The notes below the pieces were generated by a model. That model saw nothing but the letters and a program-made list of their open reading frames with translations, ran no database searches and had not been told where the DNA came from. Shown in pieces: positions 48,264 to 56,715 of a stretch of 64,000 bases of DNA (positions are counted from its first letter, which is position 1; each line of letters opens with the position of its first letter). The DNA comes from Planctomycetota bacterium. GTDB lineage: Bacteria > Planctomycetota > UBA8108 > JACQVS01. Location: positions 1 through 64,000 of the forward strand of contig JANQLS010000055.1 of NCBI GenBank assembly GCA_028280485.1, given 5' to 3'. A program made the position numbers and the translations under genes.

Positions 48264-48809
48264 GTGTCTAGGATCGGAAAACAACCCGTCGTCGTCGATG
48301 CCGCAATTAAAGTGGACCTGAAAGGTGGTACCTTGAACGTTCAAGGACCCAAAGGAAAACTTTCCCAAACATTCAGGGAAGAAGTCAGCATCGCTTGGGA
48401 CGAAGCAGCAAAACAAATTCAAGTAACGCGAAATGGGGAAACCCCATTCCATCGCGCTTACCACGGTACCAGCCGAGCTCTGATCGCTAACATGATCAAG
48501 GGTGTCAAAGATGGTTTCTCTCGAAACCTCGACATCGTCGGAGTGGGCTACAATGCCAAGCTTCAAGGCAAGAAGATCATTCTTGCGATCGGTTTTTGCC
48601 ACCCGGTAGAAATTCCGATTCCCGAAGGGCTCGAAGTTGAATGCCCCAAACCCGTTCGCATCGAAATTAAAGGTGCTGACAAACAGTTGGTAGGGGAATT
48701 TGCAGCTCAAATTCGCCGTATCCGGAAACCTGAGCCTTACAAAGGTAAGGGAATCAAATACGAAAACGAACATATCATCCGTAAGGCTGGTAAGTCCTTC
48801 GGCGCCTGA
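48264..48809 (+). CDS. rplF: 50S ribosomal protein L6
   Basis: 181 residues, GTG start. SRIGKQPVVVDAAIKV (2-17), NLDIVGVGYNAKLQGKKIIL, and the C-terminal RKPEPYKGKGIKYENEHIIRKAGK block (rRNA binding near the sarcin-ricin loop). Followed by two tandem multi-hairpin units before rplR. Confidence 0.96.
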   Translation: MSRIGKQPVVVDAAIKVDLKGGTLNVQGPKGKLSQTFREEVSIAWDEAAKQIQVTRNGETPFHRAYHGTSRALIANMIKGVKDGFSRNLDIVGVGYNAKLQGKKIILAIGFCHPVEIPIPEGLEVECPKPVRIEIKGADKQLVGEFAAQIRRIRKPEPYKGKGIKYENEHIIRKAGKSFGA

Positions 48810-48818
48810 TTCGATCAA

Positions 48819-49095
48819 GTTGAACCGAAGCTCCTTCGGAGTTCGGCTTAACCGCTTTGGCAAATCTTCGATTTGCCTTCGCTCCGCGAACATAGGTTCT
48901 TTGAACCTAAGCTCGCGGCCGAGTTGAAATCAACTCGGCACAGTGTTTTTTATGTTTAAACAAGGCCGTGCGGACTTGTTTAAACTCGCTTCGACAAATC
49001 TTTGATTTGCCTTCGCTCCACGAACGTCGGCTCTATGAGCCAACGCCCGCGGCCGAGCTGAGACCAGCTCGACTTCGTTCCTTCAGAACGAGAGC
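48819..49095 (+). repeat. two tandem multi-hairpin units between rplF and rplR
   Basis: Units at about 48819-48939 and 48953-49095. Second hairpins GGCAAATC/GATTTGCC and GACAAATC/GATTTGCC, third GCGAACATAGG/CCTAAGCTCGC and CGAACGTCGGCT/AGCCAACGCCCG, fourth GCCGAGTTG/CAACTCGGC and GCCGAGCTG/CAGCTCGAC. CCTTCGCTCC joins stems 2 and 3 in both. Confidence 0.8.
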
Positions 49096-49258
49096 TGGAT
49101 TTTATAAGTTGAGTCAAGCTACTACTGAGTTTGGTTCCAACTGTTAGTAAAAAATAAACTATGCCTTTTGGCATTATTCTTGGCGGGTTGCGACCTTCGC
49201 TCCGTTAAAGACGCGAGTTTAAACTCGTTAACAAGATTCATTCAGTTTTGTAAGTATC

Positions 49259-49642
49259 ATGGATTTACAAAAAGCAAAAAGAGCTCGCTACGTTCGTCGG
49301 AAACAGCATGTTCGAAATTCTGTTTCTGGAACCAGTGACAAGCCAAGATTGTCGGTCCACCGAAGCAATAAGCATATCTCTTGTCAGCTCATCGATGATG
49401 AAGCCGGTAAGACCTTAGCTGCGGTATCGACTCAACAAAAATCAGTCAGCGCAGAGATTTCTGGCGACGGTAAAATTCCCCAAGCCACCAAGGCGGGAGC
49501 AAAACTCGTTGGACAACTCATCGCTGAGAAAGCCAAAGAAGCCGGGATCACCAGTGTGGTCTTCGATCGTAATGGTTACAAATACCACGGTCGAGTCGCT
49601 GAATTGGCGAGCGCTGCTCGTGAGGGCGGCCTCAAATTCTAA
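49259..49642 (+). CDS. rplR: 50S ribosomal protein L18
   Basis: 127 residues. [32 protein letters not shown] (about 8-39) and [28 protein letters not shown] at the end. 5S rRNA binding. Separated from rplF by 450 bases of hairpin structure, not the usual few bases. Confidence 0.96.
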   Translation: MDLQKAKRARYVRRKQHVRNSVSGTSDKPRLSVHRSNKHISCQLIDDEAGKTLAAVSTQQKSVSAEISGDGKIPQATKAGAKLVGQLIAEKAKEAGITSVVFDRNGYKYHGRVAELASAAREGGLKF

Positions 49643-49858
49643 GAGTATTAAAAAGTACTATTACTTTTTCGGTATCAATCAAAGATTTGAGGGATTGAAT
49701 TCTTCAAATCATAAGCGAGGGCCTCAGCCTGATGTCGAATGGCTAAGGTAAAGCAGAAAAGCGAACGTTAATCGCAAAACCCTGTCGGCCCGTTAAGTGT
49801 AAAGATCGCGTTCCCAAGTCGTTTGAACGGCCTTGTGGACGCAAGGAGAGATTGACCT

Positions 49859-50710
49859 TTGTCAGACGAAAAAGAAAACCAACAACCTGAATCCGAAGCA
49901 CCCGAAGCGGCTGCCGCTCCAGAAGAAGCTAAGAAAGAGGCTGAAGCCCCTCAAGCTGAATCCACGGAAGCTAAAGCGGAATCATCATCTGAGGGTGGTG
50001 ACGCTAAGGAAGCGAAAGCTGATTCTGGTAAATCCGAATCAGAGAAGCCAAAAGGGCGCTCTTCCGAGCCCCCTCGCGTTCGTGGACGTCCTAGCCAACA
50101 AGGTCGCGGTGGACGCGGTCAAGGTGGTGGCCGAGGTAAAGATGGCGGCGGCCGTGGCGGTAAAGACGGCGGAAAAGATGGTGGTGGAGGCCGAGGTGGT
50201 CGCGGTGGAAAACGCGGTGACCGAGATGCCGATGCTCAACCTTCTGAAGCTCCATTAGAAGAACGCGTACTCAAAATCAACCGTTGTGCTACGGTGGTCA
50301 AAGGTGGACGCCGGTTCAGCTTTAGTGCTTTGGTCATCGTCGGTGATCGTAAGGGAAAAGTTGGCGTCGGTTTCGGAAAAGCCAACGAAGTTCCTCCCAC
50401 AGTTGAGAAGGCTGTCAAAGATGCTAAAAAGAGCTTCTTTAATGTGCCTATCGCCAACGGAACGATTCCTCATGAGGTCGTCGGAGTTTACCGAGGCTCT
50501 CGAGTGGTTCTCCTTCCCGCTCAACCGGGTACAGGAATCATCGCCGGTGCGGTCGTACGTGCTATGGCCGAGTGCAGTGGAATCCAAAATATTCTTACAA
50601 AATCTTTCGGAAGTAATAATCCCATCAACCTCGCAAAAGCAGCAGCTTCAGCTCTTCAACAATTGCGAAGTCGCGAAGAGGTGATGAGATTGAGAGGAGT
50701 GACCCTATGA
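49859..50710 (+). CDS. rpsE: 30S ribosomal protein S5 with 130-residue RGG-rich N-terminal extension
   Basis: 283 residues against about 166 usually; TTG start with AAGGAGAG eight bases before. Residues 1-70 are Glu/Ala/Lys/Ser-rich and acidic, 71-121 are Gly/Arg/Lys-rich (RGG-like) and the S5 domain begins about residue 132 with LEERVLKINRCATVVKGGRRFSF. The double-stranded RNA-binding and S5 folds are otherwise intact through AASALQQLRSREEVMRLRG. No start codon with a better site lies nearer the S5 core. The tail would emerge near the mRNA entry pore. Directly followed by rplO (rpmD absent). Confidence 0.93.
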   Translation: MSDEKENQQPESEAPEAAAAPEEAKKEAEAPQAESTEAKAESSSEGGDAKEAKADSGKSESEKPKGRSSEPPRVRGRPSQQGRGGRGQGGGRGKDGGGRGGKDGGKDGGGGRGGRGGKRGDRDADAQPSEAPLEERVLKINRCATVVKGGRRFSFSALVIVGDRKGKVGVGFGKANEVPPTVEKAVKDAKKSFFNVPIANGTIPHEVVGVYRGSRVVLLPAQPGTGIIAGAVVRAMAECSGIQNILTKSFGSNNPINLAKAAASALQQLRSREEVMRLRGVTL

Positions 50711-51198
50711 ATGTAACAGAAGCCGTTCAAGGTGGTGCTCCCCGAAAAGATCGCAAACGTGTCGGTCGAGGGATCGGTAGCGGAAAAGGTAAAACCTGTG
50801 GCCGCGGTCACAACGGTGCAAAGTCACGTTCCGGTTGGAGTAACCGATACGGTTACGAAGGCGGGCAAATGTCTCTTACCCGTCGTTTACCTAAGCGTGG
50901 TTTCAGTAACGCCAAGTTCAAAATTCGTTACGACGTCGTCAACCTCGCACAACTCGAAGAAGCTTTTGCTGACGGCGATACCGTTTCACTCGAAACTGCC
51001 AAAGAAAAGCTGAACCTCAAGTCACGGCACGGTTATCTAAAAATCTTAGGGAGTGGAGATCTCACCAAGAAGCTCACCTTGAGTGTTCACGGTATTTCAG
51101 CTTCCGCTAGGGCTAAGGTGGAATCAGCTGGTGGTTCGATCACCTTACTCCACGCCGGCCCCAAGCAAACCGAGCGTAAAAAGCCTAAGAATTCATAA
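50707..51198 (+). CDS. rplO: 50S ribosomal protein L15
   Basis: 163 residues. RKDRKRVGRGIGSGKGKTCGRGHNGAKSR (about 13-41), YEGGQMSLTRRLPKRGFSN and the C-terminal AGGSIT-type segment (SAGGSITLLHAG) identify it. Overlaps rpsE by four bases (ATGA), so no rpmD (L30) sits between them. Ends in a 630-base spacer. Confidence 0.96.
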   Translation: MNVTEAVQGGAPRKDRKRVGRGIGSGKGKTCGRGHNGAKSRSGWSNRYGYEGGQMSLTRRLPKRGFSNAKFKIRYDVVNLAQLEEAFADGDTVSLETAKEKLNLKSRHGYLKILGSGDLTKKLTLSVHGISASARAKVESAGGSITLLHAGPKQTERKKPKNS

Positions 51199-51828
51199 GA
51201 GCTTTATCGCAACAAGAACTGTAGCCGATAAACTCTTTTCTCTATCTTCTGGCCTCTGGGCCCTCGTTCCGGTAATCTCGGTGAGATTTCTCGGAGCGAG
51301 GGCCCAAGTGGTCTGAGGGTCAAATTTTCTCCAAGAGTATTTCTCGCTTAGTTTTTCGAGAAATGATCTTCTTTTTTTCAGATAAAACGTCTTCGTAGAG
51401 CCGACTGTGAGTTCTGATTCGAACGAGAATGAATGAACTCTTCTTCCTAAAAAGTAGCTCAAAGTAGCTGAGTTTTAGGGAGGAAACTACTGCGAGCTTC
51501 GTTTGTTCTGAGATTAAGAGGATAAGATTTTTTGGAAAACTCCCGAAGATATTAAAAGCTGTTTCAAAGCTCCTGCGAAGGCCCATTTTATACTCCTTAT
51601 AGAGCTCATTCAGAGGCCGGCTCAACCAGGGGTTTCGAAACCGCTTTTAGGTCAATTACGGCGGATTGACTCTTTTGTATGATGGACTTACCAGATTGAA
51701 GTCAGCTGGATCACCGCTTAAGCGGAGATTCGTCAACTTCGATACGCATTGAGAGAATGTGGTGAGGGGATCGCCGAGCCCTCTATGTTCATTCTCGCCA
51801 CCAGCACATTTCCGGGAAGGTTCTCCGG
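51199..51828. promoter_or_regulatory. rplO-secY spacer with long hairpin
   Basis: Hairpin 51257-51306 (TGGGCCCTCGTTCC/GGAGCGAGGGCCCA, about 14 bp plus an inner stem) may end the ribosomal-protein transcript. A further GCTTAAGC-centred dyad lies near 51717. secY begins 630 bases after rplO, so it probably has its own promoter, but I cannot pick one out. Confidence 0.45.
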
Positions 51829-53214
51829 ATGACCGCGATCATCAAAACCATCCAAGACATTCTGAAGATCCCTGAACTTCGCAAGCGGATCTTTTTAACC
51901 TTTAGTCTCCTGTTCGTAGCTCGCCTCGGATTCCAAATTTACTTACCTGGTATCAACGTCGATGCTATCGATAATGCGGGAAGTTCAGGTGATTTAAAGG
52001 AATGGCTTAAATTTACGGCTACCCTCACGGGTGGATCCTTCAACATGCCAGTGGTGTTCTCTTTAGGAATTATGCCCTATATCACCGCTTCTATTATTTT
52101 CAGCCTTCTAGTCAAGGTGTTCCCTCGACTGGATGCACTTTCGAAAGAAGGTGAACAAGGGCGAAAGGTCATCAACCGTTATACGCGTTACGCGACGGTC
52201 TTGATCTGCTTGGTTCAAGGAACCATGCTCGCCGTTAGCTTTGCCGGAAGTGAAGGACCTGACGGTCTTAGTTACATCATTGACGAAAATAGCGCATTCC
52301 TCATCGGTTTCATGCAGGTGCTCGTCTTAACCGCGGGAAGTCTTTTCATGATGTGGTTAGGAGAAAAGATCACTGAAGGTGGAATCGGAAACGGTGCTTC
52401 ACTTCTCATTATGGTGGGAATTATCGCCGCGATCCCCAACGCCTTCGTCAGTCTCTATGAAGGATTTCGATTGGCCGATGCTGACACTAAGCCCTTCGAG
52501 GTCGTCAAGATCTTGATGTTGGTCTTGTTGTACTTCGCAGTGGTCGCAGGAGTCGTCTTCATCACGAAAGGTCAACGTCGAATTCCAGTTCAAGTTCAAC
52601 GTTCGGTTCGGGGTCGTCGACAATTTGGTGGCCAACGATCCTACATGCCATTCAAGGTGAATCCCGCAGGCGTGATGCCCATCATTTTCGCTCAATCCTT
52701 GGTGATTCTTCCCACCGGAGTTTTGGGTTACATGGGCAACAACTTGGGATTACCTGGGTTCCTTTCCAACGGACTCAATTTCATCTCCGATATCTTACAA
52801 CCGGGTCAGTTCTTCTACTTGGTGACTTATATCATCATGATTTTCTTCTTCACCTATTTCTGGACGAGTCTCATGTTCAATCCCGTTGAGATCGCCAGCA
52901 ACATGAAGGAGAACGGAAGCTTTATTCCTGGTATCCGTCCCGGAAAGCGAACGGCAGAGTATCTCGGCAAAATCATGAAGCGCATCACTTTGGCCGGAGC
53001 CGCATTCCTGGCTCTGATCGCCTTGGTACCTCAGCTCGTCAACTCGATGCTCAATGTTGATTTCATGATCGCAACTCTCTTAGGTGGAACTGGAATCTTG
53101 ATTGTGGTCGGAGTCGCCTTGGATCTCGTCGACAAGATCGAATCCCAAATGTTGGTTCGCCAGTATGAAGGATTCACGGGTGGCTCGGATGCACCACCCA
53201 AGAAGGGGAGCTAA
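51829..53214 (+). CDS. secY: preprotein translocase subunit SecY
   Basis: 461 residues with ten predicted membrane helices. IPELRKRIFLTFSLLFVARLG at the start, the plug and GIMPYITASIIFSLL (helix 2), GEKITEGGIGNGASLLIM, and MFNPVEIASNMKENGSFIPGIRPGKRTAEYL near helices 8-9 are diagnostic. Channel of the Sec translocon, partner of the SecE encoded at 21660. Runs into map 10 bases later. Confidence 0.97.
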   Translation: MTAIIKTIQDILKIPELRKRIFLTFSLLFVARLGFQIYLPGINVDAIDNAGSSGDLKEWLKFTATLTGGSFNMPVVFSLGIMPYITASIIFSLLVKVFPRLDALSKEGEQGRKVINRYTRYATVLICLVQGTMLAVSFAGSEGPDGLSYIIDENSAFLIGFMQVLVLTAGSLFMMWLGEKITEGGIGNGASLLIMVGIIAAIPNAFVSLYEGFRLADADTKPFEVVKILMLVLLYFAVVAGVVFITKGQRRIPVQVQRSVRGRRQFGGQRSYMPFKVNPAGVMPIIFAQSLVILPTGVLGYMGNNLGLPGFLSNGLNFISDILQPGQFFYLVTYIIMIFFFTYFWTSLMFNPVEIASNMKENGSFIPGIRPGKRTAEYLGKIMKRITLAGAAFLALIALVPQLVNSMLNVDFMIATLLGGTGILIVVGVALDLVDKIESQMLVRQYEGFTGGSDAPPKKGS

Positions 53215-53224
53215 GAGAGGGACT

Positions 53225-53986
53225 GTGATCGAACTCAAGTCGCGTCGAGAGATCGGCATCATGAGGGAAGCAGGCCGATTGGTGGCTCTCGCCCACCAAA
53301 AGGTGAGGGAGTTCCTGAAACCTGGCCTGAAAACCATCGAAATCGATCTCATGATTCGAGATTTTGTCCTCGAGAACAAAGGCACTCTCCTCTTCTTCAA
53401 TTACCAAGGATTCCCCGCTCATTCTTGTATTTCTATCAATGAAGAAGTGGTTCACGGAATTCCTTCTGAAGAGAGAATCCTCAATGATGGCGATATCGTC
53501 AGTGTCGACATCGGAGTGGGAAAAGATGGTTTCTGCGGCGACAGTGCTTGGACCTACGGTGTAGGTTCAATCAATCAAGAAGCCCAAGATTTACTCACTC
53601 ACTGTGAAGCCGCCCTTTTCAAGGGGATCGAGCAAATGGTGGTGGGAAACCGCATCTCTGATATCAGCCGAGCTATTCAAGATTACTCTGAAGACCTCGG
53701 TTACGGAGTTGTAAAGAAATTTGTGGGTCACGGTATTGGGCGGAGGATGCACGAAGCACCCCAAGTCCCCAATTACTGCGACAAAAAAAGCTTCCTTCAA
53801 GAAGATCCTGTCCTCCAAGAAGGGATGGTTCTCGCGGTAGAGCCGATGCTCAATGTAGGCACTGAAGACGTAGAGACCCTCAGTGATAAATGGACGGTGA
53901 TCACGAAGGATAAGAAACTCTCAGCTCACTTTGAACACACCATCGCGGTCACCTCGGATGGGCCTCAGGTTTTGACCGTAACTTAG
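53225..53986 (+). CDS. map: methionine aminopeptidase, type I
   Basis: 253 residues from GTG 53225 (GAGAGGGA upstream; the open frame reaches back into secY). Metal ligands: Asp in VSVDIGVGKDGFCGDS (two), His in GHGIGRRMHEAP, Glu in LAVEPML and Glu in HFEHTIAV. Substrate pocket motif INEEVVHGIP is present. Removes initiator Met from nascent chains. No adk between secY and map, unlike E. coli or Bacillus. Confidence 0.95.
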   Translation: MIELKSRREIGIMREAGRLVALAHQKVREFLKPGLKTIEIDLMIRDFVLENKGTLLFFNYQGFPAHSCISINEEVVHGIPSEERILNDGDIVSVDIGVGKDGFCGDSAWTYGVGSINQEAQDLLTHCEAALFKGIEQMVVGNRISDISRAIQDYSEDLGYGVVKKFVGHGIGRRMHEAPQVPNYCDKKSFLQEDPVLQEGMVLAVEPMLNVGTEDVETLSDKWTVITKDKKLSAHFEHTIAVTSDGPQVLTVT

Positions 53987-54465
53987 AAGCCAATTCTAAG
54001 AAGTCGGAGTTCACGAGCAGGCTGAGTTTAAGAGAGTGGGGGCCTATAAAGTTGTAGGGCTGAATGGGATACACCTTCTTTCGGGAAGGATTAACGATGA
54101 TGGATGGCCTTGAAGACAATCGATGAATGACGATAGAAGCCCAAATCCCTCGGATGGGAGGTGATTTTGGGGGGAGGCGATAGAGTGAGAGGGTCCTGCC
54201 ACACTTTTTCCCGCCTAAGCTGCCATTTTTTAAAAAATAAAAATTTTAAAAAAGGCTTAATTTGTCTCAAAAATTCTCTTTGTATTAGGCATTTACCTTC
54301 GATATAATCCCGGTTTTCGCATTTTTTCAAGGCGGGAAAGAACTGCCTTAAGTTAAGCATTTTAAAAGATTTGTGATAATCCTTTAGAAAGTCATTAAAA
54401 CGGGCTTTCGTCGTTTGGATCACAATTCTTTTTTCATTCGTTCCTCTTAGAGTGATGGAACCGCT
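53987..54465. other. map-rpmJ spacer: AT-rich UP-like element, no infA
   Basis: Holds no gene; infA would be expected here in many bacteria. A run of A and T (about 54228-54256) precedes the promoter at 54280-54308. No coding frame on either strand is convincing. Confidence 0.5.
54280..54308 (+). promoter_or_regulatory. promoter for rpmJ-rpsM-rpsK-rpsD-rpoA
   Basis: TTGTAT (54280-54285), 17-base spacer, TATAAT (54303-54308), about 158 bases before rpmJ. A strongly A/T-rich block upstream may act as an UP element for the alpha subunit, which this operon itself encodes. Confidence 0.7.
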
Positions 54466-54579
54466 ATGAAAGTTAGAGCCTCTGTTCGTCGCATCTGCGA
54501 GAACTGCAAAATTATCAAAAGAAAAGGTGTCGTTCGAGTCATCTGTACCAACCCACGCCATAAGCAACGGCAACGGTAA
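54466..54579 (+). CDS. rpmJ: 50S ribosomal protein L36
   Basis: 37 residues. [20 protein letters not shown] then [16 protein letters not shown]: the zinc site is Cys11, Cys14, Cys27 and His32, as in the zinc-binding form of L36. ATG at 54466. Immediately upstream of rpsM, as usual. Confidence 0.95.
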   Translation: MKVRASVRRICENCKIIKRKGVVRVICTNPRHKQRQR

Positions 54580-54643
54580 GTTTGGGTGATGATGAGTTAC
54601 AACTTCACTTTAATTAAGAATTGATTGGGACTAAGGAGTCAGT

Positions 54644-55027
54644 ATGCCCCGTCTAGTCGGAGTCGATATTCCTAACGAAAAGATCGTCGAAATCTCATTG
54701 ACATATATCTTGGGGATCGGCCGCTATCGTTCTAAAGAAATCCTTCGTGAAGCTGGAATCGAAGGAACTGTTCGTACTCGTGATCTCAGTGAAGATGATC
54801 TGAGTAGAATCAGTAATATTATCGAGGAACGATACGAAACTGAAGGTCAGCTCAGAAGAGCTATTACTCAAAACATCAGCCGACTCAAAGACATCGGTTG
54901 TTACCGTGGACTTCGTCACCGTAAGGGACTTCCTTGCCGAGGACAGAGAACGAAAACGAACTCTCGTACTCGTAAGGGACCCCGAAAAGTTGTGGCCACG
55001 AAGAAGAGTGTAAAGGCCCTTCGGTAA
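54644..55027 (+). CDS. rpsM: 30S ribosomal protein S13
   Basis: 127 residues. [25 protein letters not shown] (3-27) and [28 protein letters not shown] (rRNA/tRNA contacts) are canonical. AAGGAG lies upstream. The last codons and stop fall in the first unit of a 16-base tandem repeat. Confidence 0.96.
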   Translation: MPRLVGVDIPNEKIVEISLTYILGIGRYRSKEILREAGIEGTVRTRDLSEDDLSRISNIIEERYETEGQLRRAITQNISRLKDIGCYRGLRHRKGLPCRGQRTKTNSRTRKGPRKVVATKKSVKALR

Positions 55028-55112
55028 CAGTGCCCTTTGGTAACTGGGCCCTTTGGTAACTGGGCCCTTTGGTAACAGTGCCCTTCGGTTATTGGGCTCT
55101 TCGATAGTCTGA
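55017..55112 (+). repeat. 16-base tandem repeat, about six units
   Basis: Units CCCTTYGGTAACWGKG at 55017, 55033, 55049, 55065, 55081 and a degenerate one at 55097. Unit 1 overlaps the end of rpsM, whose stop is in it; the period is not a multiple of three. Units 3 to 4 share TGGGCCC junctions. Confidence 0.85.
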
Positions 55113-55170
55113 CTAATTTATAGTCCCTCATTTGTAGAATTAACCTAGGTGAATAAGGTAAAGATTTCAC

Positions 55171-55554
55171 ATGGCACCTGGCGGTAAGAAGAAGAAAGTT
55201 AAAAAGAACGTCTCCCGTGGGATCGTTTTTATTAAAGCAACTTTTAATAATACGACGATCACCGTGGCTGACAAAAACGGCAACACTCTCTGTTGGGATA
55301 CCGGTGGATCCATCGGCTACAAGGGGAGTAGAAAAAGTACTCCTTTCGCCGCACAACGTGCTGGTGAAAGTTGCGCCGCCAAGGTACGCAAAATGGGGAT
55401 GAAAGAAGTCGAAATCAGAGTTAAAGGACCGGGAGCAGGTCGAGAGTCTGCCATTCGTGCCTTCCAGAACTCTGGCATGGAAATCAAGGCCATCGAAGAT
55501 GTGACCCCCCTGCCTCACAACGGCTGTCGAGCTAAGAAACGCCGACGAGTCTAA
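55171..55554 (+). CDS. rpsK: 30S ribosomal protein S11
   Basis: 127 residues. [30 protein letters not shown] (about 17-46), [12 protein letters not shown] and the basic RAKKRRRV end identify it. Platform protein of the mRNA exit site. Follows the 16-base tandem repeat. Confidence 0.96.
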   Translation: MAPGGKKKKVKKNVSRGIVFIKATFNNTTITVADKNGNTLCWDTGGSIGYKGSRKSTPFAAQRAGESCAAKVRKMGMKEVEIRVKGPGAGRESAIRAFQNSGMEIKAIEDVTPLPHNGCRAKKRRRV

Positions 55555-55765
55555 TCAAGACGACTCACTACATTTTCCCTTGAGAGAGCACTTTCATTGA
55601 GAAAGTTTGGGGCGTTGAATCGTCTCGCGGCTGCTTCTCTCAAAGGACCGAAAAATACAATTTGAAGGAACAAAAAGGAGCCCGTGAAAGTTTGGCCCTT
55701 GGAGTTCTTACTCTCTTTTAATTAGATCAACAAAATTTTAATTCCTTAAGTGGAGTTTCCTCGTT

Positions 55766-56392
55766 ATGGCGAGATACACAAACGCCAAATGTAAACTTTG
55801 TCGCCGAGAAGGTGAACGCTTGTACCTACGCGGTGCACGATGTCACAGTCCAAAATGTGCCATCGCTCGTCGTCCTCACCCTCCGGGCGCCCAAAGTTTT
55901 CGCCGTAAGCGCCTTTCCGATTACGGACTTCAGCTTCGTGAGAAGCAGAAAGCAAAAAGAATTTTCGGAGTTTTAGAGCGACAATTCCGTCGTTACTACT
56001 CCATCGCCTCCCGTAAAAAGGGGAACAAAGGTGATAACTTGATGACCGTTCTCGAGTCCCGCTTAGACAATGTCGTCTTCTTGGCTGGATTTGCAGAATC
56101 TCGCAATCACGCTCGTCAGGTGATTCGCCACGGTCACATCACCGTCAACGGGAAGAAGGTTTCTATTCCTTCATTCTTGGTGAAGCCCGAAATGGTGGTT
56201 GGAGCCGTTCAAAAAGATAAAAGCAAAAAGCTCATCGAGAATAGCCTCGAATTGGCTAAGGGTGAAATTGTCCCTCCTTGGCTCGCCTGCGATCCCAAGG
56301 TGATGGAAGTTAAAGTACTCAAACTTCCCCAAGCTGACGAATTTTCATTCCCGATTCAGTCGAATCTCATCGTCGAGCTCTTGGCGAAATAA
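55766..56392 (+). CDS. rpsD: 30S ribosomal protein S4
   Basis: 208 residues. N-terminal CKLCRREGERLYLRGARCHSPKCAIARR (about 9-36) carries four Cys, indicating a zinc-binding S4. The S4 domain ESRLDNVVFLAGFAESRNHARQVIRHGHITVNGKKV (about 97-132) is present. Assembly initiator and, in E. coli, repressor of this operon. Confidence 0.96.
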   Translation: MARYTNAKCKLCRREGERLYLRGARCHSPKCAIARRPHPPGAQSFRRKRLSDYGLQLREKQKAKRIFGVLERQFRRYYSIASRKKGNKGDNLMTVLESRLDNVVFLAGFAESRNHARQVIRHGHITVNGKKVSIPSFLVKPEMVVGAVQKDKSKKLIENSLELAKGEIVPPWLACDPKVMEVKVLKLPQADEFSFPIQSNLIVELLAK

Positions 56393-56715
56393 AGCTGCTG
56401 CCTGAAAGTAGGTTTTCTCCTCGGGTCAGCTCGACTTTTCCGGGCAAAGAAAGCTGCTTTTAAGCTAGCCTGAAAATACAAAAGTGGCCAGTTGATACTG
56501 GGTGGGATTCCTGTCATAGTGCAGGTATCTCAAATTGAAATTTGATTCCATGGCAACTAAGACGGCCGGAAGTTTGAAGTTTAAAGTGAGGTCGGTCTCC
56601 ACTTCTATTTTCCGCCGCGACTTGCCAACCCCGCCAGATTGGGAAGACTTGAGAGGGTCTCAACTCTCGACGAGTGTTCTCATTGGCTCAGAAGATTACA
56701 ATTAGGAGGATTTTG
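56393..56715. other. rpsD-rpoA spacer, nothing recognised
   Basis: 323 bases, larger than usual. No coding frame, repeat of the families above or terminator is visible. AGGAGG at 56704-56709 serves rpoA. Confidence 0.4.
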
